NCBI RefSeq assembly: GCF_018812025.1
Contig: NC_063061.1
Span: 34,742,493-34,806,492 of the forward strand
Reading direction: 5' to 3'
Source: Megalobrama amblycephala
Taxonomy: Eukaryota; Chordata; Actinopteri; Cypriniformes; Xenocyprididae
Length of the DNA: 64,000 nt
In this document: piece after piece, positions 34,700 through 45,900 of the stretch
Position numbering within the stretch: the stretch's first letter is position 1
Layout: each line of letters begins with the position of its first letter
The notes under the pieces: generated by a model
Seen by the model: the letters and a program-made list of their open reading frames with translations, nothing else
What the model was told of the DNA's origin: nothing
Databases searched by the model: none
Made by a program: the position numbers and the translations under genes

Positions 34700-36400
34700 C
34701 CTCTTCCACTCTCTCCGGTGCACGGGCCCCCTGATTGGCGGCCCGTCACCCGATACCATTCAGCCCCTTGTCACACGGGCCGAGGCCTGGCGGGCCATCC
34801 CCGGAGTGTCAAGCTGGGTTCTGGGAACCATAAGTCGAGGCTACTCGCTTCAGTTCGCCCGAAGGCCCCCGCGCTTCAGCGGGGTGCTTCAGACTTCAGT
34901 CAACACGGACGACGTTCATGTCCTCCGAGCCGAAGTCACGTCTCTTCTGAGGAAAGGAGCTATAGAAATAGTCTCCCCCTCAGAGAGCAATTCGGGGTTC
35001 TACAGCCGTTATTTTCTAGTTCCCAAAAAAGATGGCGGTCTCAGACCCATCTTAGATCTCAGGCTCTTGAACCTCTCCCTCATGAGACGGAAGTTCAAGA
35101 TGCTAACGCTGAAGCAGATCCTCGCGCAGGGGACTGGTTCTGCTCGCTGGACCTGAAAGATGCATACTTTCACATCCAGATAGCCCCCCATCACAGGCGA
35201 TTCTTGAGATTCGCGTTCGAGGGTGTGGCTTACCAATATACGGTCCTTCCATTCGGACTGTCCCTAGCTCCTCGCACTTTTACCAAGTGCATGAACGCGG
35301 CGCTTTCCCCACTGAGACAGATGGGAATCCGGGTTCTCAATTACCTCGACGACTGGCTCATCCTAGCCCAGTCACGAGCCGAGCTGGAGCATCACAAATC
35401 CGTGTTACTCAGCCACTTGGAGTGCCTGGGTCTCAGGGTCAACTTTGCCAAGAGCTCACTGCTCCCCAGCCAGCGTATAACGTTCCTGGGTGCAGTTTTC
35501 GACTCAGTCCGTATGACGGCTGTAGTATCTCCAGAGCGCGCTCTGGCCATTCAGCAGCTCGCGGCATCGGTCAGGAACAGAGCCTATTTCCCTCTGAAGT
35601 TTTTCCAGAGGATGCTAGGGCTGATGGCTTCCGCCTCCCCGGTTCTGCAGCTCGGCCTTCTTCGGATGCGGCCTCTGCAGTACTGGTTGAAGTTCCGGGT
35701 CCCTCCTCACGCCTGGCGGCACGGCCGCCTGCGTCTCAGGGTCAAGTCAGGCCTGTTTGGCAGCTCTGAAACCCTGGATGAACCCTGTATGGTTCAGCCA
35801 AGGGGTACCCCTACAGGCGGTGTCCAGAAGGACGGTGCTCTCAACGGATGCGTCCAACACACGTTGGGGCGCTCTTTGCGAGGGCAGACCGGCCTTCGGC
35901 TCGTGGTCTCACGAGGAATGCCATCTGCACATCAACTGCCTCGAGATGTTGGCAGTGATTCGAGCCCTTCATGCGTTACAGGCACACCTGACAGGGCGCC
36001 ACGTCTTAGTCCAGTCGGACAGCATGACAGTGGTGTCATACATAAATCACCAGGGCGGTCTTTTGTCCAGCCGCTTATGCACTCTGGCGAAGCGCTGGCC
36101 CATGTCTGGCCCAGCACCCTCCTTTACGCTTTTCCCCCGATCGCTCTGATCCCACAGGTCATCAGACGAATCAGGGAAGACAAGCACAGAGTCCTCCTGG
36201 TGGCCCCGCTCTGGAGGAGCCAAGTTTGGTCCTCAGAGCTGTTCAGGCTTTCCACAAAAGCTCCGTGGCCGATCCCCCTGAGACGGGACCTCCTCTCTCA
36301 GGCGAACAGGACGATTTGGCATCCCCAGCCAGAACTCTGGGCTCTGCACCTCTGGTCCCTCGACGGGAGCCTGCTAACCTCCCCGGGGACGTGCTGAATA
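34700..36400 (+). pseudogene. DIRS 1 reverse transcriptase-RNase H, frameshifted
   Basis: The RT begins in frame 3 (YSLQFARRPPRFSGVLQ, YFLVPKKDGGLRPILDLR), shifts to frame 2 near 35130-35150 (LDLKDAYFHIQIAP; YLDDWLIL near 35342), and returns to frame 3 near 35750 for RNase H (LSTDASNTRWGAL near 35845; QSDSMTVVSYINHQGG near 36013). After LCTLAKR (about 36093) the usual stretch to the DALSR-like end is missing and the frame jumps to the C-terminal block (LYAFPPIALIPQVI). It therefore has two frameshifts and one internal deletion. Compared with DIRS 2 the missing part is of the order of 250-300 bp. Confidence 0.85.
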
Positions 36401-37365
36401 CCATTTCTCAGGCAAGAGCTCCGTCCACGAGACGCCTCTATGCCCAGAAATGGTCGGTCTTTGTTGACTGGTGTTCTACATGCAACATAGACCCAGTGGA
36501 GTGTGACGTATCTCCGATACTATCTTTTCTCCAGGAGCGTTTGAATCTGGGTCGCACCCCTTCAACGCTCAAAGTTTACGTAGCAGCCATTGCAGCGTTT
36601 CACGCTCCTATCGCTGGCCAGTCAGTGGGACGAAACAACCTCGTGGTGCGTTTCTTGAGAGGTTCTAGGCGATTAAATCCTCCTCGTCCTCTCACTGTTC
36701 CCACCTGGGACCTCTCTTTGGTCCTCAGAGCTCTTAAAGGGCCTCCCTTTGAGCCACTGCGTTCAGCTGACCTCAGGCCCCTGACACTCAAAACCGCTCT
36801 GCTACTTGCACTAGCATCGGTTAAGCGAGTTGGTGACTTGCAGGCCCTCTCCGTGAGCCCTGCATGCCTTGAGTTCGGGCCCAACGACTCCAAAGTCGTT
36901 TTGAAACCTAGGCATGGCTATGTCCCTAAGGTGCTCTCGACTCCATTCAGAGCACAGGTTATTTCCCTCTCAGCGCTTCCTCCCTCGTCGGACGAGCGAG
37001 AGTTGGAACTACTCTGCCCTGTCAGGGTATTAAGGACCTACGTTGATCGATCACAGCCTTTTCGGCAATCTGATCAGCTCTTTATCTGCTTTGGTGGCCG
37101 CACCAAGGGGTCTTCGGTCTCAAAGCAACGTCTTTCGCGTTGGATAGTCGACGCTATTGCTCTTTGTTACTCCTCTATGGGCCTCGACTGCCCCATAGGA
37201 GTTAGAGCTCACTCTACTAGAGGAATGGCTTCCTCTTGGGCCTGGTCTAGTGGAGTTTCGATTAAAGACATCTGTGAGGCGGCCGGCTGGTCCTCGCCGT
37301 CCACTTTTGTCAGATTTTATCATTTGGACGTCCCGACCTTACAAGCTCGGGTCCTCTCGGTATGA
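36380..37365 (+). CDS. DIRS 1 tyrosine recombinase
   Basis: An open frame covers the whole recombinase domain; the frame itself is open from 36226 but overlaps the RT-RH tail in another frame, as usual in DIRS, and the true start is unclear. Core-binding region: RAPSTRRLYAQKW, LKVYVAAIAAFHAP. Catalytic region: R in VKRVGDLQAL (about 36825), the HSTR box (about 37210) and the nucleophile Y in FVRFYHL (about 37318), giving the R...HxxR...Y set. It would integrate the circular DNA. Stop at 37363-37365. Confidence 0.85.
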
Positions 37366-37535
37366 TCCAGCGGCCTCTATCGAGCTCCGCTTCATGCCAC
37401 TCTGGGAGTTAGCTCCCTTTTTGTAGTGTAACGAGGGTTCGACAGCTCCGGCCTTCTCACTTGTCCTCTGGTTCCCTCACGGTGCCCAAGACAAGTCCAC
37501 TCGTTCCCTGCCGTGGCACGGCGCGGTTGAATTCG

Positions 37536-37629
37536 TTCCCCATACGCAGTACGAGTGAAGTATCGAAAGGGAACGTACTCGGTTACTAACGTAACCTCAG
37601 TTCCCTGAGATACGGAACGAGTACTGCGT
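37536..37629. repeat. Internal complementary region of DIRS 1
   Basis: Bases 37536-37574 are the exact inverse of the left tip (32404-32442). Bases from 37575 on (GTACTCGGTTACTAACGTAA) are the inverse of the right tip with a few mismatches. The abutting halves mirror the junction of a circle and are thought to template joining of the ends during replication. Confidence 0.85.
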
Positions 37630-37683
37630 TACATGCCGTGCCAAGAGGCTGCGGCTTCAGTGTCGTCGCTTCAGTCGAATGAC

Positions 37684-37950
37684 CTGAAATCCTATGGCGA
37701 AACGCCCTCTTATATAGCCCTAAACCCCGCCCATTTCGGCGGGAATATTCGCGCGCTCTGTCGCCATAGGTCGCGCAGCTATGCCGCGCCGTCATTGGTT
37801 CAACAACTTGTCTATGAGTGAACCAATGACGATGCAGTTACACTGCATTATTGAAAAAGGCTTCAGTAACGGGGAAAAAGGAGACCTTTCCCCATACGCA
37901 GTACTCATTCCGTATCTCAGGGAACCGAGGTTACGTTAGTAATCAAGTAC
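37684..37950 (-). repeat. Right inverted terminal repeat of DIRS 1
   Basis: The inverse of the left repeat, extended at the tip by a tail unique to the right end (CTCAGGGAACCGAGGTTACG onward to CAAGTAC). That tail is complementary to the second half of the internal complementary region, matching the usual unequal ends of DIRS elements. Confidence 0.85.
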
Positions 37951-37953
37951 GTT

Positions 37954-38194
37954 ATCACTGACAATATGTTCTTCGCCTCAGACACTGCAGTCTTCACTAA
38001 CTTTTATGCATATCATGTGACAGATAATTATCAAAATTGAAATAAACATTTTTTCCGTCTGTGCCAATAGCCTGGTTAGTGCACCGACATAAATAAAGGT
38101 ACAAAAAGCCCATAAATGTAAAAAATTACATATCTGTCTCTATCTCCTGTCAGGAAGATTTTTTTATTTTTTTTACCTGAAACATATTCATATC
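37954..38194. other. Short intergenic stretch after DIRS 1
   Basis: AT-rich sequence without recognised features. It separates the DIRS end from the conserved block upstream of GPCR copy 1. Confidence 0.5.
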
Positions 38195-38310
38195 TGATGT
38201 TTTATGTGACGTGTAGCAGATGAAGTAATATATTCTTGTGATAGCTATGAAGTCAGTCTACAAAACACAGTACAAAGAGACATTCACTCTTCAGGTGATG
38301 AATTTCTCTT
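38195..38310 (+). promoter_or_regulatory. Conserved upstream block: putative promoter and noncoding exon of GPCR copy 1
   Basis: The sequence TTTTATGTGACGTGTAGCAG to TTCAGGTGATGAATTTC is shared with 62120-62280 on the minus strand, upstream of GPCR copy 3. Common parts include GATGAAGT, a TA-rich box, GAAGTCAGTCTACAAAACAC and CAGGTGATRAA, which fits a splice donor. A plausible acceptor (TTTTCCATTAAATCACAG, near 38718) lies shortly before the coding start. Conservation in otherwise diverged sequence suggests function before the genes decayed. Confidence 0.5.
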
Positions 38311-38756
38311 TTTGATTCAATTTCTTATTTTTCTTTACCATCAATAATAATCAACAGTGTAATTGTGTTTATCTGTCCAAAGGGGTTTGGGACAATTATT
38401 TAGATATTGAATTAAAAGAGAATGGTTTTGTTTTAATAAACAGAACTGATTCATATAAGGGAAACATGTCATAAATATTAGATTTTAGACTATGAAAAAT
38501 ATTACTGAGCTATATATAAAACAATTATTAAAAGTCATAAAAAATAAGTCATTTTAAAATGAAGTGCTCCTGTTATTTGAATGTAAATGGGGAATTTTAG
38601 AATTACAAACTGTTCAAATTGGATGCATTCAAAATATTCAAATCTTATTTATTTTGATTTCATTCACTAAGCCTGAATTCCCTGGTTCATTTACGTTTCT
38701 CTTTTCCATTAAATCACAGTTGAAGTATATATGTTCAGCTGCTGAAGACAAACACG

Positions 38757-39604
38757 ATGGAGATGAACAACTATACAGTGAGCTTCACCACACCTGAAGC
38801 ATCTACAAACTCCACAGCTGATTCTTTCTGGTTACTCGAAAGTCTGAAATTGTGTATGTACAGCATCAGTCTCCTGTTTGGTCTTCCTACACACTCCTAT
38901 GTAATCTGGCTCATCGTAACAGGAACAGGAAGTGGAGTCACATCAGAGTTCTTCAACCTCAATCTCTCTGTTTGTGAATTGGTAACTGCCTGAATTGTTT
39001 GTTTTATATAATGTCAGTTTGCTTTCAGAGAATCTCAAAATTGCCACTGTTTTTACTATGACTATTCTTCACTGGTCGTCCTCTGTTTCAATGTCTGATC
39101 TGTGTTGAGCGTTACCTGGCAGTGGTTCATCCTGTAACCTTTCTGAAGTACAAACCTCTCAGATATAGAGTGATCTGCTGCACCGTGGCATGGATAATTA
39201 TTCTTGGCCCATGTTTCTGTTGCTTATTTATTGTCTTCACAAAAAATGGTGAAATACATACACAGTTTTTGTCAGTACAATTCCTGCTGACCCTCTGCAT
39301 CCAAATGTTTTGTCTTGTGGCTGTTCTTAGAGCTTTGAAGCATTCAGGACCAGGAGAGAGAAGAAGAGAGAGAAAGGAGGAAAACCACATGAAGAAAAGA
39401 GCATTTCAAATTATTTTAATTACTACTGTGAGCATGACTATCATATATGTTCCATTTGCTACAACAGGATTAATTACCATTCTAACAAACAATTATATTC
39501 ATAAACTCTGGATCACTAGTCTGATTTGTTATGTTCTGGCTGGTTTTGTTCAGCCTGTTCTTTATCTGCACCGCACTGGGATATTGTGCACCATAAAATT
39601 GTGA
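38757..39604 (+). pseudogene. Class A GPCR copy 1, inactivated
   Basis: A rhodopsin-like receptor of a family I recognise only as teleost class A; no closer name is safe. The N-terminus (MEMNNYTVSF) has N-glycosylation sites and is followed by TM1 (MYSISLLFGLPTHSYVIWLI). A one-base deletion near 38978, by comparison with copy 2, breaks the frame at LSVCEL. Downstream a TGA at 39059-39061 interrupts the TM3 region, after which CVERYLAVVHP (the DRY-box equivalent), TM4, TM5, the basic loop and TM6-TM7 (GFVQPVLYLHRTG) remain open to 39604. Two lesions therefore separate the halves. A single coding exon is likely. Confidence 0.88.
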
Positions 39605-39721
39605 TATTTTAATAAATTATTTAATTATTTCATTGCTATTTAATAATTTTAATGTAATAACTGATAAACTAATTGACTATTTGTGGAGGGAATTTGCGAG
39701 AGACAGTTACCCAGATACTTT

Positions 39722-40604
39722 TTGTGCAAAAGGCATGAAAACAACTAATATTGTGTGAAAACTGAATGGAGATTCTCAAATTATCATAAGATTTGTGAGT
39801 GATTTAGAGCACAGCAGAACTCGGTCAGATAAAGGCTTATTAATGAAAGTTCCTGTCAAAAAAAATTAATTGTATTAAAAGGGCAGCTATAAAAAATCCA
39901 GTGTTGAGCAGCAAACAGATATTTGAAGCTGCTAGTGTCTCTGGACTCTAAAGAACCTCCCCATGCAGGCTGGCAGTTGTACATAAAGATGCATTTCAGC
40001 CACTCCAAACCAAAGCTCACAAAGAGAAACATTTACAGTGGGTTTAGAAATACATTTTCAAACAGTATTATTGCTGTGGTGGTTTTTTTTTTGGGCCTTC
40101 CATCTCACTTCCCAATATTCCAGCCCAAATCATCACCCACCAGCTCCTTGCTGACATCACAGTCTTGTTGGAACATAGTGGCCACTCACCAACCATCCAG
40201 AAATCCATCCATTTAGACCATCCATTGTAGTACGGCATTAGTCAGTGAATAAAACTATTTAAAAATGAGTCTTTATGTATTTCTAAACCCACTGTAAATG
40301 TTTCTCTTTGTGAGCTTTTGTTTGGAGTGGCTGAAATGCATCTTTACGCACAACTGCCAGCCTGCATGGAGAGATTCTTGAGACTCCAGAGACACCAGCA
40401 GCTTCAAATACCTGTTTGCTGCTCAACACTGGCTTTTTTTTTTATAGCTGCCCTTTTAATACAATTAATTTTTTTGACAGGAACTTTCATTAATAAGCCT
40501 TTATCTGTTCTGCTGTGCTCTAAATCACTCACAAATCTTATGATAATTTGATAATCTCCATTCAGTTTTCACACAATATTAGTTGTTTTCATGCCTTTTG
40601 CACA
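39722..40604. repeat. Long fold-back element
   Basis: The left arm (39722-40053, starting TTGTGCAAAAGGCATGAAAA) recurs inverted as the right arm (40277-40604, ending CATGCCTTTTGCACAA), with a central loop of about 220 bp containing TTCCATCTCACTTCCCAATA. The arms are about 330 bp and match closely. Sequence to about 40896 (ending AATTTGGAACGCGGTGTAG) may belong to the same or a neighbouring DNA element. No transposase. The frames inside are by-products. Confidence 0.8.
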
Positions 40605-41189
40605 ACATTGCACTATTTCATGCTTTTCATCTTCAGAAAGATATTTCTTCCTCTCCACATTGCATGAGAACTGTGACTTGCTTAATAATGTGGAACAACC
40701 TCTAAGGGTTTCCATAGACCTGGCAAGTTATTTTGTCTGAGATTGATACCAGTTATGTAAAAAGACATGGATGAATAAACAAACAAACATTTTCTTAGGA
40801 AAAACTAAAATTTGAATGTTTATTCTACTGAAATCTTATTAATATGTCACTTGCATAATAATTTGGAACGCGGTGTAGACCACATTTAAAAAATGACATA
40901 TGTTTTGTGGGTTACTGAACTGAGAAAGCAAATACAGAGGAGATGAATAACTCTATAGTGAACTTCACCACACCTGAAATTTCTACAAACTCCACAATGC
41001 ATTCAGTTGGGCTAATGGACAGTCTGGTAATCTGTGTATACAGTATCAATTTGTTTTTTAGTCTTTCTGCACACTCCTATATTATATGGCTCATCATCAC
41101 AGGGACATGAAGTGGAGTTGCATCAGAGTTCTTCAACCTCAATCTGTCTGTTTGTGAGCTTGGTATCTGCCTGAATAGTTTGGTCTTTG

Positions 41190-42859
41190 TGTGGCGGGGC
41201 GGTGTAATTTTGAGACACAAGCCCAAGGTTTTGTTCACTAATAATAAAGTCCGACTACGCCACCCTAAGGATTAACCCCAGGGAAAATATTCAAACCACC
41301 CAAATTGGGGAATATAGCACACAGGTTCGGTTCCCTCAAAATGAGGCCAGAGACATGAGTATAAAAAAATACAAAATGTTTATTAATACAAAAGTTAATT
41401 AAAATACAAAACAATGAATCACAAAAAAATACACGAAACCCCACTTCAAACACAAATTACAAAAAGAGAAAAATATCAAACAAAACCAACTTGAGGTAGT
41501 ATGTATTTGTATATGTATATGTATATGTAAAACAAAAACAGTAATACCAGCAGGGGCTGAGGCTCCCAACGACTGGGATCAATGTAGAGTTTGGTTTCAC
41601 AAGAGCACACTTCCACACGCACACACACCCGTGCACTCTAATCACACTATCAAACACTCAAGGTGTACACCGCACACGATGAAGGAGAACCACCACCACA
41701 AGGAGGGAGATCAAACCACCCGTGGGACCCCGCCTCCTGCAATAAATCAAAAAGAAAATAAATAACTTTGAAAATAAACTGGACAGAAAGGGCAATATGA
41801 ACATCAATGCAGCAACTCCTCACATAAGTGGTATCAACAAACAAAAGTGAGGAGAAGCAACAATGTAACCAAAAAATCAGATAGTTAATCACCTGAAATT
41901 GTTACAAACACCAACTTCTATACAGTAAATCACCACACGATTTGAATTGCATTCATAGGTTAAACATGCACATGTCGACAGATTATAGTTTCACAAAAAA
42001 AAAAGATCAAAGCAATACAATCAAACAAATATCCACAAACTTAAAGAAAAAGAAAAAGAAAAAGGTTAAATGATTTAACCATGGTAACTAATAATGAAAT
42101 AAACCAAAACATGAAGCAGGGCACTAGAAAGGCACGTAATAGAATCAAACCAGCAGTCCCCTTTAATAAACGTTGATGACTTCGTCGGCGCGGCTGTATG
42201 GACAGCCGCTCTTTTAACAGCGCGAAGACAGCAGCAAGAGCTCACGGCAGCAAACAATCACGGCATAAAACGATCACGGCAGCAAACAAATCACAGCATA
42301 GAACGAGAGGGAGAATCCTACATTGAACAAAAGGAGATGTTAAAAAAAGAATAATATTATGCTTACCCAGATATAAATTGCCTTTAAAACACTTACCATC
42401 AGGATATCACGCCGAACAAAATGCTTCATAGGCACGGGCTTGTCACAGTCATACCCACCGCTACCATCATGGGGTACAAGAAGTCATATATACTGAATTA
42501 AGCAAGAAAAGATGTTAAATATACTATACTCACTTTATACTAACCACGCAACGAGCTATTAACATTGCATACCTGAGAGGCAAACAGTCATCAAACCCAC
42601 TAAGCAGCACAAAAAGGAAAGCAGCACCGGACCATAAAACTGCATTCTAAATAAACACAGTTTTAGATTATGCACGCCAACAATTTCTAAGTCACCGTAT
42701 TAAAACACAGCACACTTACCCACAGCCACCGTCAACACAGCCAAAACAAAGGGGGAAAACGGACGTGACGCATCCCAGGTAACAGCCAATCGGCCTTTAA
42801 ATAGGAAGTACTATTCACTGATAGGCAAACACTGCTGTCAATCACCTAATCCTGTTACA
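41190..42859 (-). repeat. 3' LTR of the Ty3/gypsy element, 1670 bp
   Basis: The same sequence as the 5' LTR with the slight differences noted there. It is preceded on the minus strand by the purine-rich tract GGGGATGGAA (42860-42870 region), the usual primer for plus-strand DNA synthesis. It ends against the TTTG target copy. Confidence 0.93.
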
Positions 42860-42922
42860 TTCCATCCCCAATTTCTGCAATGTCGTCCCGACGGTGAATC
42901 AAACAAAATCCCACCTAGGAAC

Positions 42923-45900
42923 TCAGTTCCAAGGCCGAAACAGGGTACCAGCTGTACTACTCACTATGCTGGCCACTGAACCTGCCCCCACTGTTCGAGG
43001 GAGATGGTGCAAATTAGAGTGCTGACCTGCCGTCCTCCTCCCAGTCCTTCTTACCATAACCTCACCTACCTCTAATGAGTTGGAAGGCAATACAACTGGC
43101 TGTGAGCCCACCTCAACCTCTGTTACCCTAGGGGTTTCCACAGCTTGCCGGACACCAGATGTCTGAGGAAGAGAAGGACCAATGTCCTGTAACCTTGTCC
43201 TACCTCCAAGTTGTGGTGTCTCTGGCACTAAGACAAACAAATCCTCCTCATCATCATCATACCCCTCTTCCGGAGGCTGCAAAGACTCAGCCACCGGACT
43301 ATCAGGCAACCCAGTAGGCAGATCCTGACAGATCTGGGCCTTCAGCAAGGATCGGTGCACATGCTTTACTTTTCCCAGATCCATGGTAGGAGCAATGGTA
43401 TATACTGCCCCACCTTCCTTGGGTGCTCTCACAACCTGGTACACCACTGAACTCCACAGGTCTTGGATTTTACATCTACCCCTCACACTATGATCACGGA
43501 GGTATACCAATTGACCCTCCTTCAGTGGTGCTCCCCTTACCTGCTGGTCATGCCGAGCCTTTCGCCGATCGGCTGCAGCACCCAACCGTTCACGAGCACT
43601 CTCAAACGCAACTTGCAACCGATCCTGCTGCTCCAGAATCCACCTATGAACGCTGCCGGCCAACGGCTCTTGGACTCTGCCCAGCAAGAAGTCAACCGGA
43701 AGTCTGGGTTCCTGCCCGAACATTAAATAATACGGGGATTCCCCAGTTGTCTGATGGGGAGTGGTGTTATATGCAAAGAGTACTTGTGGGAGGCAAAGTG
43801 GCCAATCACCCTTTTTGGAAAACGGCAAAGTGCGCAACAGATCATGCAACGTTCTATTGAAACGTTCGCACTGACCGTTTCCGGCCGGGTGATATGGGGT
43901 CGTACGTGACTTCTCGACTCCATACAAACTGCAAAGCTGTTGAAGTAGGACGGATTCAAAATTCCGACCTTGGTCAGAGTGGATACGACCCGGCACACCG
44001 TATTTACAAAACCACTCTACCACAAGAACCTGAGCTACAGTTTCTGCCCGTTGGTCTCTAGTGGGGACTGCCAAGGTGTATTTTGTAAAAACATCGTTCA
44101 TAACTAACACGTTTTCAAGGCTAGACCTTGAGGGCTCCAACACTGTGAAATCCAAGGCCAGAATTTCATTTGGCCGAGCAGCCAACAAATGCCCCATGAA
44201 ACTACCAGGTGCAGAGGGGACGCCTTTGGCACACTGGCACCGCTCACACTCCTGGCACCAGCGGGTAATGTCTGCAGACATACCAGGCCAATAACACCGC
44301 TGCCGCACCAGCTGAAATGTGCGTTCTACCCCCTGATGCCCATGCTGTTGGTGAAGCTGGGTCAAGACATCATGTTTCATGGCTGCAGGCAATAATACCT
44401 GGAAGATTTCCTCTCCGCCATCTGAGCACAATACTCGCCGATAGAGCACTCCATCAGTCTCCACTAGGCGGTCCCATTGACGGAGCAGAATAACTGCCAA
44501 TCTGGAGAGTTTCTTACGCTCTTCAGGAGTTGGGGGCAACTTACGCCTCCAAAAAACCAACAACTCACCTATGACTGAGTCTGCCCCCTGCTGAGCACTC
44601 ATGTCACTAACTGAAGTACAAGGAAATGAGATAACCTGATTGACCGAGGTCACCAATCCACCTTGGGCAGCTTGCTGCAATGCCACTGGAACAGCCACAG
44701 CGGGACAAAACTCATTTACTACCCCTGTACCTGAAACGTTTTGACGTGACAAGGCATCAGCATTACGGTTGCTTCTCCCTGACCTATACCTGATCTCAAA
44801 ATCAAATGATGCCAATTGGGCAGCCCAACGCTGCTCCATGGCGCCCAACTTTGCAGACGTCAGGTAGCTGAGGGGGTTGTTATCAGTAAAAACCACGCAT
44901 TTATGGCCCAGCAAGTATTCCCTGAATTTTTCAGTCATGGCCCACTTGAGCGCCAAAAACTCCAGTTTCATTGAACTGTAATTGGATGTATTGCGCTCAG
45001 TGGGCCTAAGACTGCGGCTGCCATAAGCTATAGGGCGTACTTTACCTTGTTGCTCCTGTGAGAGGACTGCCCCTAGTCCTCCCTGACTGGCATCTACCTC
45101 TAAAATAAAAGGTAGCGAAAAGTCAGCATAAGCAAGCACTGGAGCTGTGGTTAACTTACCTTTCAACCCCTCAAAGCTAAACTGACATTCCGCTGACCAG
45201 GCTTCAGCAAACTCCTGAACACCCTGCTTCGGCCGCTTGGGATTTGCTAGCTGAGCCACCAACCTATGAAGAGGGGCAGCCAACTTGGCAAACCCCTCCA
45301 CAAACCGTCGGTAGTAGCTAGCAAATCCCAAAAATGAGCGCAACTCCGCAACACTGGTGGGACAACGCCATTGTGCAACCGCCTCCACCTTCCCTGGATC
45401 AGTGGAAACTCCATCTGAAGAGATGACATGCCCCAAATAATGCACTTCCCTTTTGAAAAAAGCACACTTCGATAATTTGGCCTTCAACCCTTCACTTTGC
45501 AAGCGGCTCAGGACTACCTCCATCCGGGAAAGATGTTGATCTACCGAGGAGGAAAAGACAACAATATCATCAAGATAAAGGAGGAGGGACTGGCACTGCT
45601 GATCCCCAAACAACCGTTCCATCAATCGTTGGAAGGTGCTTGGGGCATTGCACAGCCCAAAGGGCATCCTATTCCACTCAAAGAGGCCAAACGGGGTGCA
45701 GAAAGCAGTTTTAGATTTGTCCCCCTCAGCTACAGGTACCTGATTGTACCCGCTGGCCAGGTCCATGGTAGAAAACCAACGGGCCCCAGCCAGCGAGTCC
45801 AGAGTCTCCTCTATACGGGGTAGAGGGAACGCATCCTTCCTAGTCTTTGAATTTAAGCGACGGTAGTCCACGCACATGCGCAGACTACCGTCCTTCTTTT

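Larger units (their letters stand above)
32404..37950 (+). mobile_element. DIRS-type tyrosine-recombinase retrotransposon 1, about 5.55 kb
   Basis: The element has inverted terminal repeats (about 32404-32648 and 37684-37950), a gag-like frame, RT-RNase H, and a tyrosine recombinase at the 3' side. An internal complementary region (37536-37629) joins the inverse of both outer ends, the DIRS hallmark that templates a circular DNA intermediate. The bases GTT occur at the left start (32404-32406) and right after the right end (37951-37953), with no longer target duplication, as expected for recombinase-mediated insertion. It is much more GC-rich than its surroundings. Gag and RT-RH contain frameshifts and part of the RNase H-recombinase interval is deleted, while the recombinase frame is open. 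It is probably immobile alone but could supply recombinase. Confidence 0.92.
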
